Shown here piece after piece: positions 11,560 through 21,847 of a stretch of 64,000 nt of DNA (position 1 is its first letter; each line of letters opens with the position of its first letter). The notes under the pieces are model-generated. The model was not told where the DNA came from. It worked only from the letters and a program-made list of their open reading frames with translations, and ran no database searches. The position numbers and the translations under genes were made by a program. Origin of the DNA: Aquilaria yunnanensis (lineage: Eukaryota > Streptophyta > Magnoliopsida > Malvales > Thymelaeaceae); contig CM077598.1 of assembly GCA_039654915.1 (NCBI GenBank), positions 75,792,041 through 75,856,040 of the forward strand, read 5' to 3'.

Positions 11560-11564
11560 ATTAG

Positions 11565-11722
11565 CCCTTTCACTTTGCCCTGTGAATGGGGCTTTGGTCA
11601 TCTTGCCCAACAAACATGACTCACATGTCTCATATGATTCAAAATCAAATGAGTCCAAGAGTCCATCCTTATGGAGCTTGGATATGCGGGTCTCATTTAT
11701 ATGGCCCAAGCGACAGTGCCAG
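11565..11722 (-). pseudogene. Ty1/copia pre-integrase fragment (continuation of 1-717)
   Basis: Minus-strand reading gives the zinc-binding pre-integrase motif WHCRLGHINETRISKLHKDG, then CLLGKMTKAPFTG. This is the stretch directly upstream of HSDVCGPM on the other side of RT1. It ends near 11722, where a copia LTR fragment of opposite orientation begins, so the copia copy had already been rearranged. Confidence 0.85.
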
Positions 11723-12095
11723 AGATATCAATGTCATCAGCTTAAGTTAGTCTACTCGGTAATCAAGAAACCAAAGATTGGGCTATACGAGAGTGACACA
11801 TTCCATGTCTCGTGGTTAGTCTTGATATCTTGGACAAAGGGACAATGGCACATATCGGTGATGATCATAAAGGTTTAGTCGAATCATCAACAATCTTGTC
11901 ACTTGGGTAGCAATGATGTGTTGCTAGACATCGCTCATTGCTTATGATCATAAATGTGATTTATGATCGTTGCCAACGTGGTAAGAGCCTATTAGGTCAC
12001 ACACATAGAGCTATTTAGATCATTAGAGTGCATGGGCTAAAAATTTGGGTTTTGGTTTCACAATAATTTCATATTAATAATGGGCCCAATAGTTG
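11723..12095 (+). repeat. Ty1/copia LTR fragment, interrupted by RT2
   Basis: This stretch is the reverse complement of part of the copia LTR at 52235-53648 and resumes after RT2 at 23266. It lacks roughly the first 600 nt of the LTR. It reads in the plus sense, opposite to the adjacent integrase fragment. Confidence 0.8.
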
Positions 12096-12963
12096 TGATA
12101 GCCAAAGGCTGTCGCCTCAATCTGGCCGAATACCCTGCCACAACAATGGCCGGAAGAACTGGCGCTTCCCGGGAATAGGTGGAATCATGCACCTCGGGAG
12201 ATAGCCTGAGAGCTCCGAGCCTCGGCACGCCAGTAAAACTTGAGGACTCCATTCGCCCCCCAAGGTTGTGAACAGCGCGCCTTCGGAAAAGTGGCACCAG
12301 AACATTGCTGCCCAAATACGATATCCCCGAAGGCGGAACCCCCTGGAACTGGGAACCGCCGAACTGAGGGTAGGCTTCCCGAAGAGGCTCTGTCCGAACT
12401 AGAGGACGACCTCGCCCAGGGACCTCGGGAGTACGGCAGGCGCATTTAAGGAAGCATTTAAGGAAGCCTCTGACACGTCCCACCACAGACGTAAAAAGTC
12501 GCCCTGACGCGCAGACGCCATCAGAATCATATCATGGCCCGTCTCAGCACAAGGCTCGAGGCTATCTAGTTACCAACTATCTGTCCCCTACGCCCAGACG
12601 TTCAGGAGCATCCGACCGCACACGTGTCATGATCTGAACGGGCTAGGTATTCCTATATATACAGGAAATAAATACTTGACAGGAGGTTGGCAGGCCGGAG
12701 ATACAGCTCCCATACTCTGAGAAAAGACCAGGCGAGACTTTTCTGCCTTTCTCTTTGAGCTAGTGACTTTCTCCTTCTAGCGGCCACCACTGACTTGGGC
12801 GTCGGAGGCTCCCCCCCCGGAAAAACACTCCGGGGGCCTCCTAACCCTGTTTCCCAGTTTTCCAGGTACTCTCCTAGAGGCGATCCACCTTCCAGGCGTT
12901 CTTCCTCCTAGAAGTCTCCTCAACAGTCATCATGACTCACAACGATGAGGCCCTGGGCCATCA
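12096..12963 (+). repeat. RT2 5' LTR (868 bp)
   Basis: Begins TGATAGCCAAAGGCTG and ends CCCTGGGCCATCA. CACGTG at 12621-12626, TATATATA at 12654-12661, and a hairpin with perfect 8 bp arms at 12814-12836, preceded by CTGACTTGGGCGTCGGAGG. An ATG at 12932, inside the LTR, starts the gag frame. Confidence 0.97.
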
Positions 12964-14938
12964 TTTGGCGCCGTCTGTGGGAACCCGCTCGCAGATTGCC
13001 GTCGTTGAGACTCGGCGTTCTAAGGACAAGGGACTCCCAAGGTCCTCGTCCGCGCCTGAGATACAACCGGCTGCTGAGCAGACACTCCCAGAGACTTCTA
13101 CGCCCGAGGAGGACCGCCCTCTGGTAATCACCATGAGCTTCTTGAGGGACTTTCAGCGCTCGGTCGTTGCTGAAATGACTCAGCAGATCGACCGAAGATG
13201 GCCACAGCAGTCGCAGGCCCAGAAACCCTCCTCATCAACACGCCCTCGGGAGAGAAGCCCCAAGTCTACACACCGCAGTTCAGAAAGTGGAGATCCTCGC
13301 GGAGAATCATCCACAGAAGATATAGCCCTCGGGAAACGGCCTGTGGGACAAACCGGGTCCAAGCGACCGAGAGTCTCACAGCGAAGCAGTTCGTCGCCTG
13401 AGGTGAGGGCCCTGACCCCTCCGCGCCGAACTCGCTCCCCGAAAAGGCGCCGTCGATCACCCTCCCGCGAAAATGGTCCTAGCGCCACTGCGCTTATGGA
13501 AAGGATATTGGCACGGCTGGACAGAGTGGAAAAGCAAGTGACCAGAAAACCCGTTTGGGACAGGCTGTCGGGGGCGTTATGCGAAGATGGCTCCCCGTTT
13601 ATTCGCACCATCGTTGAGGCAGCTATGCCAGGCGACTTCAGAGTGCCTAGGCTGGAGATCTATGATGGCCGGACTGATCCACAGGCCCATCTGACGAAGT
13701 ACAGGCGGAGCATGATAATGCACGGAGCTGATGACGCTACCATGTGCAAATGCTTTGAAGTCACCCTCACGGGCCCAGCAACAGCATGGTACAATTCGTT
13801 GCCCCCAGGGACTATCACTGAGTTTCAGGAGTTGTCCACAGCCTTCACCCAGCAGTTCATTGGGAGCAGGCCGACGGCCAAAATGCCTGTACAGATGTTC
13901 GACATAGAGCAGAGAAACGGAGAGACGATCCGAGACTATGTCGAACGATTCAACAGGGAAGCACTCAGCGTCCCGGACTTCCGGCCTGAAATCCGCATCC
14001 TCGCTATGACACGGGGCCTTCGGCGTGACTCACAGCTATTCTACGAGTTCTCAAAGGACCCCCCGGAGACCCTCGGAGAATTTTACCGAAGGGCAGAGCA
14101 GCACATGACAGCCGAGGAATTGAGGATGGCGGGGCCGAAGTCTGATCATCACCGCGCCGAAGGGTCCAGCCAGCAAGCTCGGTATCTTTCTGAACACACA
14201 GGTCGACCACGGCGAATGCGAGGAAAGAAACCTCAAAGTTTCACACCCTTGAGCACGACACGGACCAACATTCTCATGGCGCTGGAGAGGCAAGGGGCGC
14301 AGATTCGGCGGCCAAAGGCCATGGCCGCCGATAATAAGAAGAATGCCAAGAAGTTCTGCCAGTTTCATCGCGACCACGGTCATGACACCGAAGACTGCTT
14401 CCAGCTGAAGAAGTACATAGAGTCGCTGATCAAACAGGGCCAACTTCGCAAGTATCTGCGGATGCCCTCCCCTAAAGGCAGAAAAGAGGAGGAAGAGAGG
14501 GCCGAAAACGAGGACTATGACTCCGACAGGCGGAGAAACAGAAGTCCAAAAAGGCGCCTTCCACCTCCAGTAGGGGTCATCCAAACCATCACCACGGGGC
14601 TCCCATCCTCGGAAAGAAAGCGGAAGGCCAGAGAAATTGCTGTTATGGAGTATCAAAGTCCATCAAAGAAATTGGCTCGCAAAGATGGCTCCACTGTCGT
14701 CTTCCCCCACGACGACCCGCTGCTGATAATGGCGAGAATAGGGAACTGGGACGTCAAGAGAGTGTTGCTTGATGATGGCTCAAATGCTGACGTCCTATTC
14801 TCGCACTTACTGCCAAGCCTGGGCATCACCAGCAGCGAGCTGAAACCTGTCACCACGCCCACCTTCGGCGTTGGGCCATCCGAACTACCCGTCCTCGGAT
14901 GGATCGACCTCCCTTTGATGATAAAGGCACTTCGGTAG
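12932..14938 (+). CDS. RT2 gag and protease
   Basis: The 668-codon frame starts within the LTR and crosses the primer site. Residues about 25-200 are serine and arginine-rich (RSPKRRRRSPS). A Retrotrans_gag-type capsid region follows at about 230-400, with AMPGDFRVPRLEIYDGRTDP, TAWYNSLPPGT and IRDYVERFNREAL. Next is a zinc knuckle variant CQFHRDHGHDTEDC near residue 475. The aspartic protease with active-site LLDDGSNADVLF is near residue 610. The frame ends prematurely at a TAG (14936-14938) because one A is missing from a short A run near 14927 compared with RT1, where the frame continues into RT. The start choice is supported by the conserved MT..(N/D)..ALGHH frame in RT1. Confidence 0.9.
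   Translation: MTHNDEALGHHLAPSVGTRSQIAVVETRRSKDKGLPRSSSAPEIQPAAEQTLPETSTPEEDRPLVITMSFLRDFQRSVVAEMTQQIDRRWPQQSQAQKPSSSTRPRERSPKSTHRSSESGDPRGESSTEDIALGKRPVGQTGSKRPRVSQRSSSSPEVRALTPPRRTRSPKRRRRSPSRENGPSATALMERILARLDRVEKQVTRKPVWDRLSGALCEDGSPFIRTIVEAAMPGDFRVPRLEIYDGRTDPQAHLTKYRRSMIMHGADDATMCKCFEVTLTGPATAWYNSLPPGTITEFQELSTAFTQQFIGSRPTAKMPVQMFDIEQRNGETIRDYVERFNREALSVPDFRPEIRILAMTRGLRRDSQLFYEFSKDPPETLGEFYRRAEQHMTAEELRMAGPKSDHHRAEGSSQQARYLSEHTGRPRRMRGKKPQSFTPLSTTRTNILMALERQGAQIRRPKAMAADNKKNAKKFCQFHRDHGHDTEDCFQLKKYIESLIKQGQLRKYLRMPSPKGRKEEEERAENEDYDSDRRRNRSPKRRLPPPVGVIQTITTGLPSSERKRKAREIAVMEYQSPSKKLARKDGSTVVFPHDDPLLIMARIGNWDVKRVLLDDGSNADVLFSHLLPSLGITSSELKPVTTPTFGVGPSELPVLGWIDLPLMIKALR
12966..12983 (+). 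other. RT2 primer binding site
   Basis: TGGCGCCGTCTGTGGGAA, two nucleotides after the 5' LTR. It lies within the open gag frame, which reads HHLAPSVGT across it. Confidence 0.88.
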
Positions 14939-16436
14939 ACGGAGCAGCTGAGTTGTACGCGTCCACAATGACAAGATTCATCGTCATGGATGTCCCGTCT
15001 TCGTACAACGCCATCCTTGGAAGGCAGACTCAGGGGAACCTGCACATTCGCCCCGATGTGAAGTACTTGACTGTCACATTCGCCACCAAGGATGGAGATG
15101 CAGAGGTCTTCATCGACCAAGCCGAGGTAAGAAAGGTGTTTGTAAAAACACGAAAGGCTCCGGCAAACAGCTCTACACAAACGGTGGAGGCAAAGGCGCA
15201 GGAGAAAGGCAAAGAAGGAGATCCCCCAGAAGCAGAAACGGAAGCAGTAGATCTTGTCCCAGGACAATCTACCCGAATAGGGAAGAGCTTGGCCAAAGGT
15301 GATAAGGAAAATCTTGTATCCTTTCTGCTAAAAAATAAAGATCTGTTTGCCTACTCGCCGAAAGACATGCCAGGAGTGAACCCTGGCATAATACAGCACA
15401 GCCTCAAAGTAAGCCCGGAAGCAAAACCTGTCAGGCAAAAGAAACGAAGCATCTCAGCCCACAAAAGCAACTTTGTGAAAACCGAAGTCCAGCGCCTATT
15501 GGATGCTGAAGTTATCAGGGAGGTCAAATACCCCGAGTGGTTAAGCAACGTGGTCATCGCCACAAAAGAAGGTAGCAGCAAACTCCGGATGTGCATTGAT
15601 TTCAGAAACTTGAACGATGCTTGCCCGAAAGACTCATTTCCCCTCCCACCAATAGATCAACTGGTAGATTCAACGGCCGAATACGGGCTCCTGAGCTTCC
15701 TAGATGCCTTCAGCGGCTACCATCAGATAAGGATGGACCCGGAAGATGAAGAGAAAACTGCCTTCATCACCGAGGGAGGAACGTACTGCTATATAAGAAT
15801 GCCCTTCGGGCTGAAAAATGCAGGAGCCACCTACCAGAGACTGATGAACAAGGTCTTTAAAGACCAAATGGGGAGAAACATGGAAGTATATGTTGACGAT
15901 ATGATAGTAAAAAGCAAGCTGCCCGGCTACCACGTTGCAGATTTGGAGGAAACCTTCCAAAAGCTCAGAGCCTTCGGGATTCGCCTTAACCCCGAGAAGT
16001 GTATGTTCGGGGTGACGTCGGGAAAATTCCTTGGGTACATGGTATCCGAAAGAGGCATCGACGCCAATCCTGAGAAGATTAAGGCTCTGCTTGAGTTCCG
16101 AACTCCTGCCACAGTGAAAGACGTGCAGAGACTAACCGGAAGAATAACCTCTCTGAGCAGGTTTATTTCCAGGTACGGAGATAGGTGTCGACCTTTCTTC
16201 AAAGTCCTCACAAAGGCAGCAAAGATGGAAGGGGACCTCGGAAGAAACAGTCATCCTTGGGATGAAGATTGCCAAAAGGCCTGGGAAGAACTCAAAGTCT
16301 ACCTGGCCAGCCTGCCGACTCTGCGGCAACCTCGGGAGGGAGAACCCCTCGTCCTATACCTCGCCGTCACAGAAAAGGCCGTGAGCTCGGTCCTGATAAA
16401 GGAAGAAGGGCCGAAACAATGGCCGGTCTACTAATG
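14931..16436 (+). CDS. RT2 protease tail and reverse transcriptase
   Basis: The frame continues from the protease, shifted by one base, with MDVPSSYNAILGRQTQ (end of the protease-like domain). The full RT palm follows: YPEWLSNVVIATKEGSSKLR, RMCIDFRNLNDACPKDSFPL, SFLDAFSGYHQI, MPFGLKNAGATYQRLMNKVF and the catalytic YVDD at 15889-15900. The thumb and connection run to QWPVY. A one-base insertion near 16433 (an extra A in TACTAATG where RT1 reads TACTATG) causes a stop and shifts the frame before the end of RNase H. All RT motifs are present, so this is the best RT in the window. Confidence 0.92.
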
Positions 16437-18430
16437 TCAGCAAGTCCCTGCATGGCGCCGAAGTCAGGTACCCTTTGCTTCAAAAAGCTATATACGCCTT
16501 GGTGCTTGCAGGAAGAAGGCTGCGACCATATTTCCAGGCTCACCCCATCATCGTCCGAAGTAGTCTACCACTACGGGATGTCATGAAGAGAGTTGATCAT
16601 TCGGGAAGGCTCTCCAAGTGGTGCATAGAGCTTGGCGAACACGAAATCACGTATGAGCCTCGAAAGGCCATAAAAGCCCAAGCATTGGCAGATTTTATCG
16701 CCGAAATACCCACCACTGAGGAGAACCACTCAGATCCGAAAGAAGGGGAGCCAGAATGGACCTTGCATGTTGACGGAGCCTCGGGGTCCGAACACCAGGG
16801 AGCTGGAATAGTTATCAGAGGACCCGAAGGCCTAGAGGTGATGAAGGCTATCAAGTTCAGCTTCAACGTCACCAATAATGTGGCTGAGTATGAAGCCCTC
16901 ATAGCGGGATTACGCTTGGCCAGAAAGATTGGCGTGAGAAGCTTAAGGGCTCACAGCGATTCCCAGCTGGTAGTTCGGCAGACGGCAGGAGATTATGGGG
17001 CGAAGGACCCCATCTTGGCAAAATACCACGAGCTGGTAAGAAATCTCATCCAAGAGTTTGACGCCGTACGGATCGAAAATGTACCCCGGCGGAATAACAC
17101 TGAGGCAGATTGCTTAGCAAAGTCCAAAACATACACCGAGGTGCTAGACCATCCAAGCATCTCCGTGCTAAGCGTAACGACCTCGGGAATGGGGTGGAAG
17201 GACCCCATAAAGAGATACCTCGCAGAGAATGAGCTTCCCGAAGACGCCGGCAATGCTGCAAGACTGCGAAGACGTGCCGGAAGATTCTTCCTGATTGGTG
17301 AAGAGTTATATCGGCAAGGATATGCAAATCCGCTGCAGAGATGTGTGGGCGAAGAGGATACTGAGATGGTCCTCGAAGAAGTCCACGAAGGCATGTGCGG
17401 CTCGCACGTTGGAACTGATGCCCTTGCAGCAGTGATACTCCGCCAAGGATACTTCTGGCCTACCCTGAGAAAGGACGCAAGACAGTTCGTCCAGAAGTGC
17501 GGTAGTTGCCAGAGACATGCAAAAATCCAGAGGATACCCTCGGAAATGGTAACGTCGGCAGACTATCCTTGGCCCTTCGCAGTCTGGGGTATAGACCTCA
17601 TTGGGCCACTCCCCACAGCGCCCGGAGGCGTGAAATTCTGCGTGGTAGCAGTGGACTATTTCTCAAAGTGGGTAGAGGCAGAACCACTAGCGACTATCTC
17701 GGCAAAAGAAGTGCAGAAGTTCGTGTGGAAAAACATCGTATGCAGATTTGGCATACCGAGGGTACTAGTAGCTGATAATGGATCCCAGTTCATAGACAAA
17801 GGATTCCAGGAATTCATCAGCGACCTCGGGATAAAGATGCACTTCGCCCCAGTAGCTCACCCCCAAAGCAATGGGCAGGTGGAAGTATCAAACAGGACCA
17901 TAAAAGATGGCCTGAAAAAGAGACTTGGGGAAGCCAAGGGGAAATGGCCAGGAGAACTCCAAAGTGTATTGTGGAGCTACCGAACGACGCCACGAAGAGC
18001 CACAGGGGAAACTCCCTTCTCACTCGTCTTCGGAACAGAGGCCATTATCCCAATAGAGATAGTTCAGCCTTCAGTACGGGTGCAAGTATTTGATGAAGGC
18101 GGAAACGACCTCGGTCTGAGAACTAAGCTCGACCTTGTGGCCGAACACAGAGAAATAGCCGAGCTGAGAAGAAAAGCTTTCCAGCAAAGAGTGGCCGCGG
18201 CTATCAACTTAAAAGCCAGGCCAAAAGAAATCAAAAAAGGAGACCTCGTTCTCCGAAAGGCCGACTTCGCACCCCGAAGGCCATCTCACGGAGTACTTCG
18301 CGCAAATTGGGAAGGACCTTATCTGGTTCTCGCCGAAGTACGAAAAGGCGTGTACAAGCTTGGCGACGCCGAAGGCGTAGAATTGAAAAACACTTGGCAT
18401 TCAGATGCCTTGAAAAAATTCTACGCCTAA
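16437..18430 (+). CDS. RT2 RNase H pair and integrase
   Basis: After the frameshift, the frame is open for over 650 codons. First comes the end of a Ty3-type RNase H (GRLSKWCIELGEHEITYEPR). A second RNase H follows with acidic positions in LHVDGASGSEHQGAG, NNVAEYEAL and AHSDSQLVV; such an extra domain is known from the Tat lineage. The integrase has an HHCC zinc motif (VHEGMCGSH ... CGSCQRH) and a complete DD35E core: D in WGIDLIGPLP, D in VADNGSQF (17774), E in GQVEVSNRT (17882). There is no chromodomain. The C-terminus ends WHSDALKKFYA. It makes the enzymes that remove the RNA template and insert the DNA. Confidence 0.93.
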
Positions 18431-18581
18431 GGTTGAGCGGAAGAAGTATGTTGTACAAGAAATATTCTAAGTACAGAATGGTCTAGGGAAGAATGGTCTT
18501 GAGAAAAATTTTCAAGTATACCAAAATTGTCCAAGACAGATTTCCGCGAAGGTGTTCGCCATGGAAAAAGCGGTTGTGACT

Positions 18582-19070
18582 TCCCGAAGCCCCTTGAGCC
18601 ACTATGCTCGGGAAAAACGGGAAACAAGAATCTTGCAAAGGTACTCAGCATAATCAGTGCAGAGAAAATTTTCCGAACACCCTTGAGCGAACATGCTCTG
18701 GAGAAAGAGAAAGCAAGAATCTCGCAAAAATACACGCCAAAACAAAAGCAGAGGTAATTTCCGAACACCCTTGAGCGAACGTGCTCGGGAAAAAGGGAAT
18801 GAGCAATCTCGTGAAGATTTTCCTAAGTCCTTTTGAGCAAATATGCTCGGGACAATAGGAAGACAGAAAAATTTGGCTAAAGATTTTCCGAAGGCCCTTG
18901 AGCGAACATGTTCGGGATAAAAGGAAACAAAAAGCCTGCAAAAGACTTAGCCAAATTTTTGCAAATTTTCCAGAAAGTCTCTTGAGCGAGCATGCTCGGG
19001 ACAAAGGAAGGTAAAAAGTTTCTTTGGTTGCAGGTTTTCCGAAAGTCTCTTGGAGCGAACGTGTTCGGGA
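18582..19070. repeat. Hairpin-bearing repeats between RT2 integrase and aGene (7 copies)
   Basis: Seven copies of a motif like CCCTTGAGCGAACATGCTCG plus GGA, reverse complement of the RT1 repeat. They lie near 18590, 18675, 18765, 18830, 18895, 18980 and 19045, with irregular 60-90 bp spacing. GAGC and GCTC arms flank a 6 nt loop. They fill most of the gap between the two convergent genes. Confidence 0.85.
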
Positions 19071-19203
19071 CAATGGAAATAAAGAAACTTGCAAGAAAGG
19101 ACTTAGCCGAAAAGATTGTTCATTTAGAGCAAAAGCTGCCTTACAAAAGAAGTGTCCAAAGAAGGAGCACGAAGGAGAAAAATAAGAGGAGCCCTAAAGC
19201 AAA

Positions 19204-21552
19204 CTAGGGAGAGCCGGGTGGACGAAGACCAGGAAGCTTCAGATGCTCGACCCGGGACCACTGCCACCGAGGTCCCTCAGGAATATTTAGGCCCTCCAGA
19301 AAAGAGAGGTCCAAATCTGGGAACCTCTGCAGCACCTGGTGCCGAGCGAGGCAGAAGCCGTCCTGAAAGGCGACCTTGGCCATGTCATCAGAAGTACGTT
19401 TTTGAATGCCAAGGACATTGACCTCGTCCCTCAGCTCAGCAACCTCCTCCTCGAGCTCACTTATCCCCAGCATCTCTCCGGACTCCTTCTTCAGAGCCTC
19501 GACCTCGGCCTGAAGAGCAGCGTTCTCGTCCGTCAAACTCGACGCAAGACTGTCGGAAACAGCCTTGTCCTTGACAAGATCTTCATTGGCGGCAAGCAGC
19601 TCCTTTACTTGGTCGCCGAGGTCGGAAATCTTCCGGGAGGAGTCCTTTTCAAGTTCTTCTCTTTTCCTCGAGAACTCCTCCCGAACAGCAGCAAGTTGCT
19701 GAGAACAATCCGCTGTCAGCTGCTGGTTGCTGGCGATCACCTTCGCAAGAGAAGCCTTCGCTTCAGTGAGTTCCCGCGAAGTCGCATCCTTGGAGGCAGC
19801 CTGTCTGGCCACCCGAACTCGGAGATAACCAGCGTACTCCAGCAGCTACAGCAAGGCAAAAGTCCAGGTTAGTACAAGTCTAAACACTTAGAAAATTGAG
19901 GAAAAAAGTGTAAAAACTATACCTGAGCAGCATGCTCGGTGACTTTTGCGGCGAGGGTATTATCCCCCGGGTGAGCTGCCGCAATGGCCCGGAAGGAGGC
20001 ATCAGTGGTCATCCCCTTCCAAATCTCTTTGGTCATCTTCGGACAATCGTCGGAGAACAGATTCATATCCTCCGTAATTGTCCAAAAGGGCTCCAAGGGG
20101 ATCTTCCCCTCAGGGATTGTGGCATTACGCAGGGCCCGTTTCCTCTCATGAATGGCCCTCCAGCCAACAGTAAGAGATTCCCCTGAAAGTGAGAAGGAAG
20201 TTAGGAGCAAAAGAAAAATTCGCGAAAAGAAAAGGAGCTGAACTTCGGCTAAAGACATACCTGGAGGAACCTCGGAGACAGTGTCCTCGGAATCCTCGGG
20301 CCCCTCGGAAGAAAGACCCTTACCCTTCTGCCGGTAGCGCTCCTCGGCGGTGGGTACTTCTACCACTACAGTGTTTCTGGGGGCCTCGAGGTCGGGAAGA
20401 GGCACCTCGGCGGAAGTAGCGGGGACCTCGGCCGGTGAAATTTCAACAAGACCAGCGTCTTCGCCAGCTTCTTCCTCCAAAAGCTCTGGCTGAGGAGACT
20501 GGAGAGTTTTCCTAACTCGCTTCGCCGAGGGTCCCGCCCCTGTCGTCTTCCTTCTTCGGGAAGCCGCCTTCTTTGTTTGCTCCCCCTTCTCCACTTGGCC
20601 AGAAAAGAGGGCCTTGTAATAAGCGGCAGCCCCATCGCCCATCTCTGAAAAAGAGAAGAAATATCAGCGTAAGTCCGAGGAAAAAGTATAAAGGGATGGA
20701 AGATTACTCACTTTCGGCAAAAGTTTCGAAAGAAGTCTCCCCCTTAAGGAGCTTGACCAGCCAGGAGTCTTTCCCGGCGATGGCGGGAGCGGGCATATTG
20801 AGGTCAGTCACGTGCTCCTTAACCACTTTCAGCTCCCGAAGGACTTCTTCGGTCATCAACCTCCAGTTGATAGGAAAGGGGTAAAGAGCACGAGGAGAGA
20901 CCTCGGGAGCCCAGTCAGCGACTGCCCGAATGCGGGCGTCGAAATCCGCGAACACGGAAGCCAACGGTGGGGTCAGCAGCATCCTCGGATCGACGACGTC
21001 TGCGTTCAGCACTCCCTGAGCCCACCTGGTCGGGACATCAGACCAGTTCTTATCCACCTTGAGGAAAAAGAACTTAGGCTGCCACCCCCGCCAGCTGTCC
21101 TTCGTGTCGAAGGTGAAGGTGAATTTTTTGCTCCCGGATCCCCGAGGTAGCAGGAAATAGAAGCCACCCTTCGGGACCACATAGAGCTTGTAGTACTGCA
21201 TGAAAATGATGAAGTGGGGCTCTATCCCGAACACGCCACACATGCAGAGGTAGGCGTTAAAGTAGCAGTACGCGTTCGGGGGAAGCTGGTTCACAGCAAT
21301 GCCATGGAATTGGCAGAACTCGCAAACCACCTTCGGGGGAGGATACCGAAGACCGGCCTTCAGTTGGGCTCGGAAGACGGTAACCTCGTCGCCACGGTTT
21401 GAAAAAGCAAAATGGCTAGAGCGAGGCAGCCTGGTCACAGCGTAAGACGGAAGAAAGAATTTTTTCTTCCACCTCTCTAGTTTTTCGGGGGTGGTACAGC
21501 AAGGATGGGCCAGAAGAGGTTTCCAGCTCTCGGGAACAGGCATCGCAGACAT
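19204..21552 (-). CDS. aGene in RT2: intact four-exon antisense gene, 708 residues
   Basis: Exons: 20712-21552, 20261-20644, 19923-20182, 19204-19845. Introns have GT-AG ends (67, 78 and 77 nt). Exon lengths 841, 384, 260 and 642 sum to 2127 nt with consistent phases and no stop. Residues 1-280 form a globular region (CEFCQFHGIAVNQLPPNAYC; GGFYFLLPRGSGSKKF; FPINWRLMTEEVLRELKVVK), resembling the plant family called Transposase_28 in Pfam (recall, not a search). Residues 281-408 are low complexity with a basic KKAASRRRK patch. Exon 3 has KIPLEPFWTITEDMNLFS. Exon 4 is a long coiled coil, then FQDGFCLARHQVLQRFPDLD. Function is unknown. I see no signal peptide or membrane segment. Confidence 0.85.
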
Positions 21553-21839
21553 GAAAAAGAGTTTGAGATGGAAAAGAAAATAGTTTCCAGAAAAAACTCA
21601 GAAGACGAGTTTGGAAAAAACAGCAGTTTTCCAGAAAAACTCAGAAAAACAGAGGAATCAAGTACTCTGGAAATCAAAACCCACCAAAAGATTTGCCGGA
21701 GGACGCCGTCGTGAAAGTTGGTTGGAAAAAGCTCTGATTAAAGAAGCTCCGCCACAGAAAGCAAGATAAAACGCAAGAACAGAGGGCAGAGCAGAAAAAG
21801 AGCAGAAAAACAGTAAGTGGGACTTATGATAGAATGGGC

Positions 21840-21847
21840 TATTTATA
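21840..21847 (-). promoter_or_regulatory. TATA box of RT2 aGene
   Basis: Minus strand reads CCTATAAATAGCCCATTC, matching the RT1 and RT3 copies. It lies about 290 bp upstream of the aGene ATG, which leaves room for a 5' leader of about 260 nt. Confidence 0.75.
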
